From Opitutales bacterium (GTDB taxonomy: Bacteria; Verrucomicrobiota; Verrucomicrobiia; Opitutales; Intestinicryptomonadaceae), in assembly GCA_015061945.1 (NCBI GenBank), contig SUVP01000002.1, forward strand, positions 62,001 to 126,000: a stretch of DNA of 64,000 nt, given 5' to 3'. The position numbers were made by a program, and so were the translations under genes. Numbering within the stretch: the stretch's first letter is position 1; each line of letters opens with the position of its first letter. Below are positions 44,569-54,501 of the stretch, piece by piece. The notes under the pieces are model-generated. The model was not told where the DNA came from. It saw only the letters and a program-made list of their open reading frames with translations, and searched no databases.

Positions 44569-45855
44569 TTAAGATTGCGACCATTTTGAGAATGCGTCGA
44601 AAAGTCGGGTCGGCACTCTTGCGAGGATTTCTACGCCCTCATCAACATTGCGTTGTAAGCTGATTGCACCAAGTTTGTGGAGTTCGGCAACGGCTTTATA
44701 TTCTGAATGTGGGATTAGCAACTTCATCGATTTTGATGAATCAGAAATCATAACTTCAATTTTCGACAACAATTCATTAAGCCCTGCTCCAGTGCGTGCA
44801 CTTGTCCAAACTGCTTCAGGATAGAGTGATTTTAGCTCGTAAATTTGGGCATCATCATTGGCAGAATCAATTTTATTCATAACCATTATGATTTTCTTGT
44901 TATCGGCACCCAGCTCCTCGAGAACTTTAAATGTTGTTTTGATATGTTCAATCGCATCAGGATTAGAACAGTCGACTGTATGAATAAGGAATTCTGATAC
45001 GACAGCTTCTTCGAGTGTAGCTTTGAATGCTTCGACAAATCTATGTGGAAGTTTTCGGACAAAACCGACAGTATCGGTCAATAATACTTCTGAACCATTG
45101 GGAAGTTTTAGGCGACGTGTCGTGGGGTCGAGCGTGGCAAAAAGTTTGTCTTGTGCTAATAATCCAGCGTTGGCGAGTGCGTTTATCAGCGACGATTTCC
45201 CTGCGTTCGTATATCCGACAACCGCCGCTGTTGGCACAGGCACACGCATTCTTCGCTTGCGTTGTACGCTTCGCATAGTACGGACTTTTTCGAGCTCAAC
45301 TTTCAGTTTCGCTATTTTGTCGGATATAAAACGCTTGTCGAGTTCGAGCTGACTTTCACCACCACCACGTTGAGTTACGCCACCACCACGCTGTCTGTCG
45401 AGGTGCGACCACGCTCTCCTCAAGCGAGGCAATGCATATTCAAGCTGTGCAAGCTCCACTTGCAAACACGCTTCTTTTGTTTGGGCTCTCGACGCAAAAA
45501 TATCGAGGATTACTTCTTGACGATTTATTATCGACAAATGCGATTCTCGCTCCCAATTTCTCTGCTGTGCTGGCAAAAGTTCGTCGTCAAAAATTATTGC
45601 ATCTACATTTAGGGAATGTGCTTTTTCGGCAATCTGTGCGAACTTTCCCGCACCGACAAGAAAGTGTGCCGATGGCTCACGCAAATATGCAATCTCTCTC
45701 CCGACAACTTCGATATCGAGATTTTTCGCAAGCTCGGCAAGCTCGTCCAACATCCCCGACGTTTGCATTTCCGACTCATCCGGACGCCTAATCCCGACAA
45801 GCAACGCTCTTTGTTTTTCGGCGGATTCAGCCTTAATATCAATCAACTCCGCCAT
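44569..45855 (-). CDS. hflX: GTPase HflX
   Basis: A 428-residue ribosome-associated GTPase that splits stalled 70S ribosomes under stress in well-studied species. It has the HflX N-terminal domain (LVGAGKFAQIAEKA, FDDELLPAQQRNWE), a helical region with the HflX signature QVELAQLEYALPRLRRAW and RGGGESQLELDKR, and a TRAFAC GTPase domain: VVGYTNAGKSSLINAL (G1), DTVGFVRKLPH (G3) and NKID (G4). A short CTD follows. It is transcribed alone, divergent from the PPi-PFK gene. Confidence 0.95.
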   Translation of the reverse strand: MAELIDIKAESAEKQRALLVGIRRPDESEMQTSGMLDELAELAKNLDIEVVGREIAYLREPSAHFLVGAGKFAQIAEKAHSLNVDAIIFDDELLPAQQRNWERESHLSIINRQEVILDIFASRAQTKEACLQVELAQLEYALPRLRRAWSHLDRQRGGGVTQRGGGESQLELDKRFISDKIAKLKVELEKVRTMRSVQRKRRMRVPVPTAAVVGYTNAGKSSLINALANAGLLAQDKLFATLDPTTRRLKLPNGSEVLLTDTVGFVRKLPHRFVEAFKATLEEAVVSEFLIHTVDCSNPDAIEHIKTTFKVLEELGADNKKIIMVMNKIDSANDDAQIYELKSLYPEAVWTSARTGAGLNELLSKIEVMISDSSKSMKLLIPHSEYKAVAELHKLGAISLQRNVDEGVEILARVPTRLFDAFSKWSQS

Positions 45856-46016
45856 ATTTATACTTCAGCCAATAACAATTTAAACATTGAGATAATACTT
45901 AACTTCTTCTTATTTTTCTTCAAGTTTATTTTAAAATCCTGAAAATTTACTTGCCCAAAAGGATTAGTTAAATAAGCTTTTGAACAATTTTTTTTAATCA
46001 ATAAATATAGATAGAT

Positions 46017-47219
46017 ATGAACAAACCTAAAAAAGTCGGAATCCTCACAGCAGGTGGCTTGGCTCCCTGCCTCTCAAGTGCAATCGGCGGTCTTATCGAA
46101 CGCTACACAGAAATCGATCCTTCAATCGAAATCCTTTGCTACATCAATGGATACAAGGGTCTCTTGCTCGGCGATAGCATCAAAGTTGACGCAAAAATGC
46201 GTGAACAAGCTCACTTGTTGCACCTCTATGGTGGCTCGCCAATCGGCAACTCTCGTGTTAAGCTCACAAACGTTAAAGACTGCGTCAAACGTGGACTCGT
46301 AAAAGAAGGCGAAGACCCACAAAAAGTAGCGGCCGACCAACTCGTAAAAGATGGTGTTGATATCCTCCATACTATCGGTGGCGACGACACAAACACTGCT
46401 GCAGCAGATTTGGCAAAATATCTTAAAGATAATAATTATGAGCTCACAGTTATCGGCTTGCCAAAGACAATCGATAACGATGTATACCCAATCCGCCAAA
46501 GCCTCGGTGCATGGACAGCAGCAGAAGAAGGTGCAAAATTCTTCAAGAATGTAGTTGCAGAATGTGGTGCAAACCCTCGTATGCTCATCATCCACGAAGT
46601 AATGGGTCGCAACTGCGGTTGGCTCACAGCGGCAACAGCATGCAAATATCGTGAAATGCTCGCAACTGGTAAATTCGCCGATGGTTTGGGGCTCACAAAG
46701 GACCGCCGTGAAGTTCACGCAGTATTTATTCCAGAAATGGAAATCGACATCGCAAAAGAATCGAAACGTCTCCGTGAAGTTATGGATAAGAATGACTGCG
46801 TAAACATCTTCATTTCAGAAGGTGCTGGCGTTAAGACAATCGTTGCAGAAATGGAAGCTCGTGGCGAAGAAGTTCCACGTGATGCTTTCGGACACGTAAA
46901 GCTCGATGCTGTCAACCCAGGAAAATGGTTCGGCAAACAATTCGCTGAAATGATTGGTGCAGAAAAAGTGATGGTACAAAAGAGCGGATACTTTGCTCGT
47001 GCAGCAGCAGCAAATGCCGACGACTTGCGTCTCATCAAGAGTTGTACAGACCTCGCAGTTGAATGCGCAATGCGTCGTGAAGGCGGTGTTATCGGACACG
47101 ATGAAAACAACGGCAATATCTTGCGTGCATGCGAGTTTGAAAGAATCAAGGGAGGCAAACCATTCGACGTTTCGCAAACTTGGTTCACCGATATGCTCAA
47201 AGAAATCGGTCAAGCATAA
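46017..47219 (+). CDS. pfp: Pyrophosphate-dependent phosphofructokinase
   Basis: A 400-residue phosphofructokinase. The donor-site motif is GGDDTNT (121-127): the second Asp where ATP-dependent enzymes have Gly marks PPi use. PKTIDNDVYP (149-158) is the fructose-6-phosphate catalytic loop, and MGRNCGWLTA binds the sugar phosphate. It interconverts fructose-6-phosphate and fructose-1,6-bisphosphate reversibly, so it can serve glycolysis and gluconeogenesis, saving ATP. Strong codon bias indicates high expression. It has its own terminator. PPi-PFK is common in fermentative and PVC-type bacteria. Confidence 0.94.
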   Translation: MNKPKKVGILTAGGLAPCLSSAIGGLIERYTEIDPSIEILCYINGYKGLLLGDSIKVDAKMREQAHLLHLYGGSPIGNSRVKLTNVKDCVKRGLVKEGEDPQKVAADQLVKDGVDILHTIGGDDTNTAAADLAKYLKDNNYELTVIGLPKTIDNDVYPIRQSLGAWTAAEEGAKFFKNVVAECGANPRMLIIHEVMGRNCGWLTAATACKYREMLATGKFADGLGLTKDRREVHAVFIPEMEIDIAKESKRLREVMDKNDCVNIFISEGAGVKTIVAEMEARGEEVPRDAFGHVKLDAVNPGKWFGKQFAEMIGAEKVMVQKSGYFARAAAANADDLRLIKSCTDLAVECAMRREGGVIGHDENNGNILRACEFERIKGGKPFDVSQTWFTDMLKEIGQA

Positions 47220-47237
47220 TCAAGAAATTGAAAAATC

Positions 47238-47273
47238 AAAAAGCGTTCCTTGTTTAGTAGGAACGCTTTTTTG
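47238..47273 (+). terminator. Rho-independent terminator after pfp
   Basis: Stem AAAAGCGTTCC / GGAACGCTTTT with a 10-base loop, ending in a T-run, 19 bases after the pfp stop. Confidence 0.85.
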
Positions 47274-47307
47274 TTGTTTAATAACTCAATTTTATTATAA
47301 GTAAGAT

Positions 47308-48411
47308 ATGAAAAATTTAAATACAACACGTTTACACTCACTTGATATTTTACGTGGACTGGATATTTTTATACTCGTTTTTGCTGGACCCTTTTTGTTC
47401 CAACTTTTGAAAATTTTAAATATGCCCGAACTTGAATTCTTGCGTACACAGCTCTCGCACGCTAATTGGGAAGGCTTCTATTTTTGGGATTTGATTATGC
47501 CACTATTTATGTTTATGGCAGGCGTGTCGATGCCGTTTTCGCTATCAAAATATCAAGGAAATAGAATATATTTTAGAATCGTAAAACGTGTGTTTTTGCT
47601 ATTTTTCTTTGGTGCATTAGTTCAAGGTAATTTACTGAAATTCGATTTGCACTCGCTTCGCCTCTATTCAAACACACTCCAAGCAATCGCTATTGGATAT
47701 TTGATTGCTTCTGTAATTTTACTGAACTTTAAAACAATCAAGTGGCAGATTATAATTACTTCCCTTCTCTTTGCAACTTACTACGCTTTAATGTGTGCTT
47801 TTGGCGATTTTACTCCAGACGGGAACTTTGCAGAAACTGTCGATAAGGCTCTTCTCGGACGTTGGAGAGACGGTGTACGTTGGTCTGAGAATGTTTGGTC
47901 TTTTTCAAAAAACTATCACTATACATGGATTTTAAGCTCATTGAATTTTGGCATAACTGTTATGCTTGGTGCGTTTGCAGGCGAGATTATGCGAAACGGC
48001 ACAGACAAATTTAGAAACGCAAAAATCCTATTTTTAACTGGCATTGCCCTTGTTATTGCAGGACAACTTGTCGGATTACATTTCCCGATAATAAAAAAGA
48101 TATGGTCGAGTTCAATGACACTTTATAGTGGTGGACTTTGCTTTTTAGCAATGGCAATTTTCTACTGGTATATTGATTGTATCGGTCGTGGCAAGTGGCT
48201 TGATTGGCTGAAAATATACGGTATGAATTCAATTTTTGCATATGTAGTTAGCCACGTTATAAGTTTTAAAAGCATCCCAAATTCGCTGTTTTTTGGGTTA
48301 AAATCTACGCTTGGCGACTACTATCCACTACTAATAAATTTTTCAGAATATTTAATACTTTTTTATATTTTATATTTAATGTACAAAAACAAAATCTTCT
48401 TAAAAGTTTAA
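47308..48411 (+). CDS. NagX/HGSNAT-like transmembrane acyltransferase family protein
   Basis: A 367-residue membrane protein with about 10 helices. The N-terminus RLHSLDILRGLDIFILVFAG is the DUF1624/HGSNAT-type signature, and FWDLIMPLFMFMAGVSMPFS follows. The relative in animals (HGSNAT) acetylates glucosamine of heparan sulfate across the lysosomal membrane; bacterial NagX-type members are linked to amino sugar uptake or modification. No amino-sugar genes are nearby, so its substrate is unknown. It follows pfp but lies behind that gene's terminator and has its own terminator. Confidence 0.8.
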   Translation: MKNLNTTRLHSLDILRGLDIFILVFAGPFLFQLLKILNMPELEFLRTQLSHANWEGFYFWDLIMPLFMFMAGVSMPFSLSKYQGNRIYFRIVKRVFLLFFFGALVQGNLLKFDLHSLRLYSNTLQAIAIGYLIASVILLNFKTIKWQIIITSLLFATYYALMCAFGDFTPDGNFAETVDKALLGRWRDGVRWSENVWSFSKNYHYTWILSSLNFGITVMLGAFAGEIMRNGTDKFRNAKILFLTGIALVIAGQLVGLHFPIIKKIWSSSMTLYSGGLCFLAMAIFYWYIDCIGRGKWLDWLKIYGMNSIFAYVVSHVISFKSIPNSLFFGLKSTLGDYYPLLINFSEYLILFYILYLMYKNKIFLKV

Positions 48412-48412
48412 C

Positions 48413-48444
48413 AAAAAAAGCCATCAGATTGATGGCTTTTTTTG
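48413..48444. terminator. Bidirectional rho-independent terminator
   Basis: Stem GCCATCA / TGATGGC with a 3-base loop, an A-run before and a T-run after, between the convergent acyltransferase and glycoside hydrolase genes. Confidence 0.85.
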
Positions 48445-48459
48445 TATGCAATTTCGCTC

Positions 48460-51400
48460 TTATTCAGCGACAATTTCAAAGTACATTGACGGATTCTTTG
48501 ATGTGTCGATATCCAGCTTCAATGTTCCGTTTGAATTTTCAATCGGTATTGCGTCAAGGCGTTCACCGCTGATTTTTAACGGATAGACTGTATATTTCTT
48601 GTCGGACACTTTTAGTGTCGCAGAAAGTTGCCCTGTTTCAATCAAGATTGGCAATTTGCCCCATTGCCCAAGTTTTCTACGGCTTGCCGAAAGTTCTACA
48701 TCGCTCGGCACGTTGTCGGTCGCAATAGCTAAAACCATACGCGATGACTCTGCGAGTGGCTTGTTGTCTATTGATACAACACCTATTGTCCCTTTGCGAT
48801 TGAATGAGTTTATCGTAAGCTCGCCAAGTTGCATCGGCTTTGAATTTTCATTGACGATTGCTACAACCGATTTCGGAGTAATAACAGTCATCTCACGCTT
48901 CTTGCCGTACATTGTGATTTCGCCAGTGTCGGATTGGAAAATCAATTCTGATGGATTGGAAATATTCGATTTATCCAAAATTCCTTTATCTTTCAAAGTT
49001 GCGACAAAATCGTCAATCGGATAATCTTTGCCGACGTTTTTGCCTGCTCCTGTGAATTGTTGATCAACTATAACTTCAGTTGCACCAAACGGCTTCATTT
49101 TGATGTCGGCTGGTTTAATTTCGACATCATCGTTTCTTTTCACGTCTGGGAAATTGACTGCCAAGCCTGTCATAAGAGAAATCATACGCTGTTTCTCATT
49201 TATCGCCAAAGAAACAAGTGGATCTTTTTCCATAAAGTTTTTGTCGATTTCAACGTCAACTCGGTGTGGAGAACGTTTTACGTCGCCACGATAGAACAAA
49301 AAGTATGTGAGAAAATCGTTCACACGATAGACTGGATTTACTCCGATATTGAAGAATCCGAGTCTACCACCGTCAATCGATACAGGGCTGTCGAATGCTA
49401 CGAGTGCGTCGTAGCCATTCAGTGCCGAGTACGCTGGGAACAAGACACCAGCTTCGTGCGCAAATTTATTGAAATAGCAATGTTGATATTCTGTTACTGC
49501 AATCGGCATACCTGCTACCCTCTTTGCGACTGTTCCACGCCAATACGAACCGACATCGTCAAGAGAACTTACTTGGCGAACCTCTGCACCCAAGCTGTAT
49601 GACGACGGATGGCAGTGATACACATTAATAGCAGTGTAATTGCCAGCAATCGCACTCAAATAAGTCCAATGAACAGTACGCATACAGTTGTTTTGGTGAG
49701 TCGGCACTTTCATCCCGATTTCATCGCAAATAACTTTACGGCAGAAGTCCTGCATATCGGTCATCGCTTCGATAATAAAGCGTGCATAAACCGGATTGCT
49801 TGAACGATTGCCCCAATTTGAAATATCTAAATCTTCAAACTTTTCAGCTTTGCTATCTTGTTTCCACGGCTTGCCGACTTTCTCGCAATATGCGAGAAAC
49901 TCTTTTACATCTTTAAAATGTCTTGCCAAATATTGAGCAAATTTTTTGTGGAGTAATTCTTTACCTTCAGCTGTGATTGACGGATACGACGACACTCCCA
50001 ATTCAAACTCGTTCCAATACTCGATTGTAGCAATAGACGGATCGTCTTTCCACGCTTTCTTTGTGTATGGGTTGATGTGTTCGAGTTGCATTTTTGCGAG
50101 CTTTCGCCAAGCTTGGCGAGCATCTTTTTCGCCGAGCATCATTTTGACTTTTACAGTAAAACGATCATTCCAAGTAAACGACGGGTCGCCTGTGTCATGA
50201 CTGCAAAGATAGAAGAATGAGTAGATACCCTCACGCCCCAACGCATAAAGGAAATAGTCGTATAGGTCGCGATTTAGTGCGTGCATTTTGTATGGTGCTT
50301 CAAACTCACGTTTATTCATAACAAAACGCCAACGCAACGCATTAAAGCCTTGTTTTTTCAGCATTGCAACGTATCTATCTATTTCTTCATGAGTCTTAAT
50401 CCGAGTGCCGAATTGACAAATCAGCGAGAAGAAATTTGCCGATTTAAAGCGAACTGGCTCGTTGGGTTTATCGGCAAATTCAAAATTTCCACTTTTGCCG
50501 ACAACTACTCTACCATACTTACCTGCTGGTGCTTCAACCGATGCAGAAAAATCAAGTGCTGTGCAAGCTTTTACTTCGTATGAATCGGCAGAAACTGGTT
50601 TCCAAATTTTCGGGTCAAATACATAATTTTCGGTTGTACGAACTTCTCGAGATGAGATAGTCATTGCAAAAATCATCCAATTTTTCTTTGACAACAATTT
50701 GATTTTTTTCACTAAACCGAGGTGGTCGCCACCCTTCAAATCAAATCGGCTCATATAGATTACGCCATCGCCTTTGGTTGTGTAAACGGGCAATGCGTTG
50801 TCGTACGCTTGTGGAGCTTTATCTGAATCGGCTACATCAACAGTGTTGCGAACATCGAGAGTACGTTCACGACCGTCTGCAAATGTTATTTTTATTTTCG
50901 CAAAACTCCAGAATCCCCTACCCAACGTGTGCAAAACATAAAGATATTTTCCACTCAACGGATTGTCCGACAAATCAACTTCTACTTCATCTTTAGATTC
51001 AGATGTTGCTAACGTCGCAAAGCCAGTTTCCTTTTGTGGACGCAAAACTTTAAACTTCATACCTGCAACTTCTATCGGATTTTTTCTCGGACGAAGTTTG
51101 TTAAACGGCTTTATGTCTTTCGGCAAATTTTCGCCTTTGTACGACGCATTAACTGCCTTTGATAAATCGACAATTTGACAATCATTCCAACTATCGTTTA
51201 CCGCTACATCGACATTGAATTCTATCTTGTCGCCTTTTTTGAATTTTACGACCTGAAGGAATCTGTGCCACGATGCCGATGATATACATTTGTCGCCTTG
51301 GAAACGTGGTAAAAACGACGATATAAACGGCTTGCCGTCTTTAATTTTCCAATTATTCAAACCATTTTGAAAATCGCCATTCGGGATAAGCTTTCCATTG

Positions 51401-51726
51401 ATTTTGATATTGTCGAAATACATCGACGTTTTCGGTTTGTTGCTCATCATAAAAATTGTAGCCGACATATCTGCTTCGGCTATGAATGCAACTTCCATTG
51501 TACGCCAACGTGTCGAGCGAGCCTCGTAAATAGCGTCAATACCACCGTCATCACGTTTTGTGATTATTGCATTAGAGCCGTCTTGTATGGGTGTCAAAGT
51601 TCCTCCATGAGAAACGAGCGTGAGCTTGGCTGGATACTTAACAACTGGGATTTTCTTTCCCAGTTGCGCATACCCTATCGGCGACAAAACCATCGCCGAT
51701 AGTATAAATAATAGAATTTTTTTCAT
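48460..51726 (-). CDS. Large secreted clan-A glycoside hydrolase with CBM-like N-terminus
   Basis: A 1088-residue protein with signal peptide MKKILLFILSAMVLSPIGYA. Residues about 75-200 resemble a CBM4/9-type jelly roll (NGDFQNGLNNWK). A second beta domain (about 215-385) is shared with the upstream paralogue, and the TIM barrel starts near residue 425. The likely acid/base Glu573 is in IEYWNEFE and nucleophile Glu746 in AVTEYQHC, the beta-4 and beta-7 positions of clan-A hydrolases such as GH5. NVYHCHPSSY before the nucleophile is also conserved in the pair. A C-terminal beta domain (about 960-1088) ends the protein. Family number and substrate are not known. It is 15 bases after its paralogue, in one operon. 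Confidence 0.75.
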   Translation of the reverse strand: MKKILLFILSAMVLSPIGYAQLGKKIPVVKYPAKLTLVSHGGTLTPIQDGSNAIITKRDDGGIDAIYEARSTRWRTMEVAFIAEADMSATIFMMSNKPKTSMYFDNIKINGKLIPNGDFQNGLNNWKIKDGKPFISSFLPRFQGDKCISSASWHRFLQVVKFKKGDKIEFNVDVAVNDSWNDCQIVDLSKAVNASYKGENLPKDIKPFNKLRPRKNPIEVAGMKFKVLRPQKETGFATLATSESKDEVEVDLSDNPLSGKYLYVLHTLGRGFWSFAKIKITFADGRERTLDVRNTVDVADSDKAPQAYDNALPVYTTKGDGVIYMSRFDLKGGDHLGLVKKIKLLSKKNWMIFAMTISSREVRTTENYVFDPKIWKPVSADSYEVKACTALDFSASVEAPAGKYGRVVVGKSGNFEFADKPNEPVRFKSANFFSLICQFGTRIKTHEEIDRYVAMLKKQGFNALRWRFVMNKREFEAPYKMHALNRDLYDYFLYALGREGIYSFFYLCSHDTGDPSFTWNDRFTVKVKMMLGEKDARQAWRKLAKMQLEHINPYTKKAWKDDPSIATIEYWNEFELGVSSYPSITAEGKELLHKKFAQYLARHFKDVKEFLAYCEKVGKPWKQDSKAEKFEDLDISNWGNRSSNPVYARFIIEAMTDMQDFCRKVICDEIGMKVPTHQNNCMRTVHWTYLSAIAGNYTAINVYHCHPSSYSLGAEVRQVSSLDDVGSYWRGTVAKRVAGMPIAVTEYQHCYFNKFAHEAGVLFPAYSALNGYDALVAFDSPVSIDGGRLGFFNIGVNPVYRVNDFLTYFLFYRGDVKRSPHRVDVEIDKNFMEKDPLVSLAINEKQRMISLMTGLAVNFPDVKRNDDVEIKPADIKMKPFGATEVIVDQQFTGAGKNVGKDYPIDDFVATLKDKGILDKSNISNPSELIFQSDTGEITMYGKKREMTVITPKSVVAIVNENSKPMQLGELTINSFNRKGTIGVVSIDNKPLAESSRMVLAIATDNVPSDVELSASRRKLGQWGKLPILIETGQLSATLKVSDKKYTVYPLKISGERLDAIPIENSNGTLKLDIDTSKNPSMYFEIVAE

Positions 51727-51741
51727 ATAGATTTTTTGAGA

Positions 51742-54501
51742 TTATTTCTTTGCGACAATTTCAAAGAAGACTGCTGTATGCTTTGTCGTATCGACATCGA
51801 GAATCAACTTGCCGTCTTTTACTTCAAGCGGTATTTCATCGATTCTTTCGCCGTTCATCTTCAGTGAGTACATTGTGTATTTCTTGTTGCCGTCAACTTT
51901 TAGCTCTGCAAAGAATTTACCTGTCTCAATAACCACAGGCATTTTCCCCCAACCTGTTACATACAAGCGATTCTTTGAAACACCAAAACCACTCATCGCA
52001 GTATCTGTTGCGATTGTGAGAATAAGCTTATCAGATTGATTAAGTGACTTGTTGTCGAGCGAAGAAAGTGCGATTGCAACGTCAGTACTTACCGATTTAA
52101 TCGTCATATTGCCGAGCTTTTCGTTCTTTGTCGATTTAAGCATCGTGATTGCTTCTGTCTTTGGCGTTACTACTTTCACAAGCTTTTCATTTGAACGCAT
52201 CGTGATTTCTTTTGTATCGGTTTGGAAAATTCTATTCTTTGCGTCAGTCTTGTTGTCTGCCGTAAGGATTCCATTTTTGCGAAGGATTTTTTCCATTTCA
52301 TCTGGCTTCATTGTGATAGATGGCTCGAGTGTCAACACTGGTTTAGAAATCTCAACTTTCTTGAGATCGTCAATTTTACGAGCTGTTGGGAAGTTGATTG
52401 CGAAGCCCGACATCAATGACATCATCGAGTACGAAATATTGTACGATGCAAACGCTGGGTTTGTTTTCATCGCTTTTTCATCAAAGAGAAAATCTACTCT
52501 GTTTGGCGAAACCTTGACGTCGCCACGATAGAACAAGAAGTAGTTGATAAAATCGTTTGCACGCAAAATTGGGTTTTCTGCAACATTGAAATATCCCATT
52601 TCCCCGCCTTTAGGAGCTACTGCTGCGTCGAACACAATCAATGCCCCATAATCTTGATAAGCAGAGTATGCTGGGAAGATAATGCCAGCTTCGTGCTTAA
52701 ATGGATTAAAGTGGCAGTGTTGATATTCTGTAACTGCTGTTGTCATACCAGCAATTCTTCTGATAACAGTTTTACGCCAGAATTCTGCATCGGTTTCCAA
52801 CTGACTTGCCCCTGGGACAATACCACCGATACGATAAGTCGACGGGTGGCAGTGGTAAGTATTTATTGCGTTATAGCTTCCACTTTCAGCACCTACAAAT
52901 GCCCAATAAACTTGTCTTGCACAGTTGTTTTGGTGGATTGGAGCTTTCATACCAATTTCGTTGCGAATTGTATTTTCCCAAAATGCGTTTGTTTCACGCA
53001 TCGCTTGAACGACAAAATCGCCATAATCATTTGTACGATTATCCCCAATAGAAATATCAACATCTTCAAACTTCTTTACCGGCACAGTTTGTTTTAAATT
53101 AGGATTTGCTTTTAGGAATTTTTCAACTGTACCATATTTCTTTTGCAAATATTTTGCATAATTTGCCTTGAGAATATCACGACCTTCTTTTGTGAGCTTT
53201 CCATAATTTTGAGCACCTTGTTCAAACTCGTTCCAGTATTCCAACGTTGCGACAACTGGATCGTCTTTGAGTGCCATTTTTGTGTATGGATTGACGTGTT
53301 CAAGCTGTGCCTTTGCGAGCTTTACCCAGTTTTCACGAGTACTCTTATCGCCAAACATCATCTTAACTTTTACAGTATTGCGATCGTCCCAACGATAATT
53401 TGGGTCGCCAATATCGTTCGAGCAAAGATAATAGAAAATGTAGATACCTTCACGCTTGAGTGCGTAAATGTAATAGTCGTACATATCTTGGATGTCTTCA
53501 TACAAAACGTGCGGTGCCTTGTATTCTGCTGCACCTCTAAACGCCGGACGCCAACGAACTGCATTGTAGCCTTGCTTCTTGAGAATATTGACGTATGCGT
53601 CAATGTCAGCGTGAGTACGAACTAAATCGCCTGTTACGATTGGTGCCGATGGGTCGACAATATTTTTCTTAACTGGGAAGCGATTTGCCAAACGCAAGTT
53701 TGTCCCTTTAAATCTGACAGGAACGCCAGGCTTGTTTTCAAATTCAAAATGCCCTGTCTTGCCGATTACAACACGTCCGTCGATACCACAAGGTTTGCCA
53801 GTCATACCTTCAGTGAGGTCGAGTGCCGATCCACGCTTAATATCGAGATTTTCCATATCGATTGGCTTCCAAATTGCTGGATCGTAAACAAAGTTTTCTG
53901 TCGTTGGCGTTTCAGAATCAGAAACAGCTATACCCGCAATATACCAAGTAGATTTTGACTCATTATAGAAAGTGATTTTCTTGACAGGTTCAGGTCTTGC
54001 ACCACCGACAGCATATTCAACGACATAACGAGTTAAATAAAATGCCGATGTTTTGTCTTTGTTGACATATACAGGCAAAGCGTTGTCGTAAACCTTGGGT
54101 TTTCCGTTTAGTAAACCGATATCGCGATTTCCCTTAACCCAAGGCGACGATGTTCTGCCATCGCCAAATTCAACGTTCATTCTCCCACCGAAGCTATCGG
54201 TATCAGTAGCGTGCAAAAGGTAGACATACTTTCCACTTTGCTTGATGCTATCACTAACATCGATAGTATAAGACGAATTTGCGGGAACTTTGATAAGCCA
54301 ATTTCCGCCATTTTTTGCTGAATCGGCAAAGATAAAATCCATTCCCCCTGCCTTGAAATGTCCAGCTTGCGGAGCGTGAATAGAATCGACACTTCCATTT
54401 ACAGCCTTTGAAATATCAGCTGGTTGATTTAACGCATTGCAACCTGCAAGAAGAAATGCACTTGCGAGCAACGTAATAATAGATTTTTTCACATTTGTCA
54501 T
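51742..54501 (-). CDS. Large clan-A glycoside hydrolase lipoprotein, paralogue of the downstream gene
   Basis: A 919-residue lipoprotein with lipobox LLAG-Cys21, so it is probably membrane-tethered, unlike its signal-peptidase-I-type paralogue. It lacks the CBM-like first domain but shares the second beta domain (YVYLLHATDTDSFGG, DNALPVYVNKDK), the barrel and the C-terminal beta domain. Catalytic candidates are Glu425 (LEYWNEFEQG) and Glu592 (AVTEYQHCHF). Segments with near-identical blocks include YNAINTYHCHPSTY, HEAGIIFPAYSAY and NYFLFYRGDVK. The two probably act on the same polymer in sequence or on chain ends versus interior. It is first in the two-gene operon; the substrate is unknown. 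Confidence 0.75.
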   Translation of the reverse strand: MTNVKKSIITLLASAFLLAGCNALNQPADISKAVNGSVDSIHAPQAGHFKAGGMDFIFADSAKNGGNWLIKVPANSSYTIDVSDSIKQSGKYVYLLHATDTDSFGGRMNVEFGDGRTSSPWVKGNRDIGLLNGKPKVYDNALPVYVNKDKTSAFYLTRYVVEYAVGGARPEPVKKITFYNESKSTWYIAGIAVSDSETPTTENFVYDPAIWKPIDMENLDIKRGSALDLTEGMTGKPCGIDGRVVIGKTGHFEFENKPGVPVRFKGTNLRLANRFPVKKNIVDPSAPIVTGDLVRTHADIDAYVNILKKQGYNAVRWRPAFRGAAEYKAPHVLYEDIQDMYDYYIYALKREGIYIFYYLCSNDIGDPNYRWDDRNTVKVKMMFGDKSTRENWVKLAKAQLEHVNPYTKMALKDDPVVATLEYWNEFEQGAQNYGKLTKEGRDILKANYAKYLQKKYGTVEKFLKANPNLKQTVPVKKFEDVDISIGDNRTNDYGDFVVQAMRETNAFWENTIRNEIGMKAPIHQNNCARQVYWAFVGAESGSYNAINTYHCHPSTYRIGGIVPGASQLETDAEFWRKTVIRRIAGMTTAVTEYQHCHFNPFKHEAGIIFPAYSAYQDYGALIVFDAAVAPKGGEMGYFNVAENPILRANDFINYFLFYRGDVKVSPNRVDFLFDEKAMKTNPAFASYNISYSMMSLMSGFAINFPTARKIDDLKKVEISKPVLTLEPSITMKPDEMEKILRKNGILTADNKTDAKNRIFQTDTKEITMRSNEKLVKVVTPKTEAITMLKSTKNEKLGNMTIKSVSTDVAIALSSLDNKSLNQSDKLILTIATDTAMSGFGVSKNRLYVTGWGKMPVVIETGKFFAELKVDGNKKYTMYSLKMNGERIDEIPLEVKDGKLILDVDTTKHTAVFFEIVAKK

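Noticed and set aside
46122-46718. 198-codon ORF on the strand opposite pfp
   Set aside because: A Cys/Phe-rich translation with no motif, entirely within a strongly supported, codon-biased gene.
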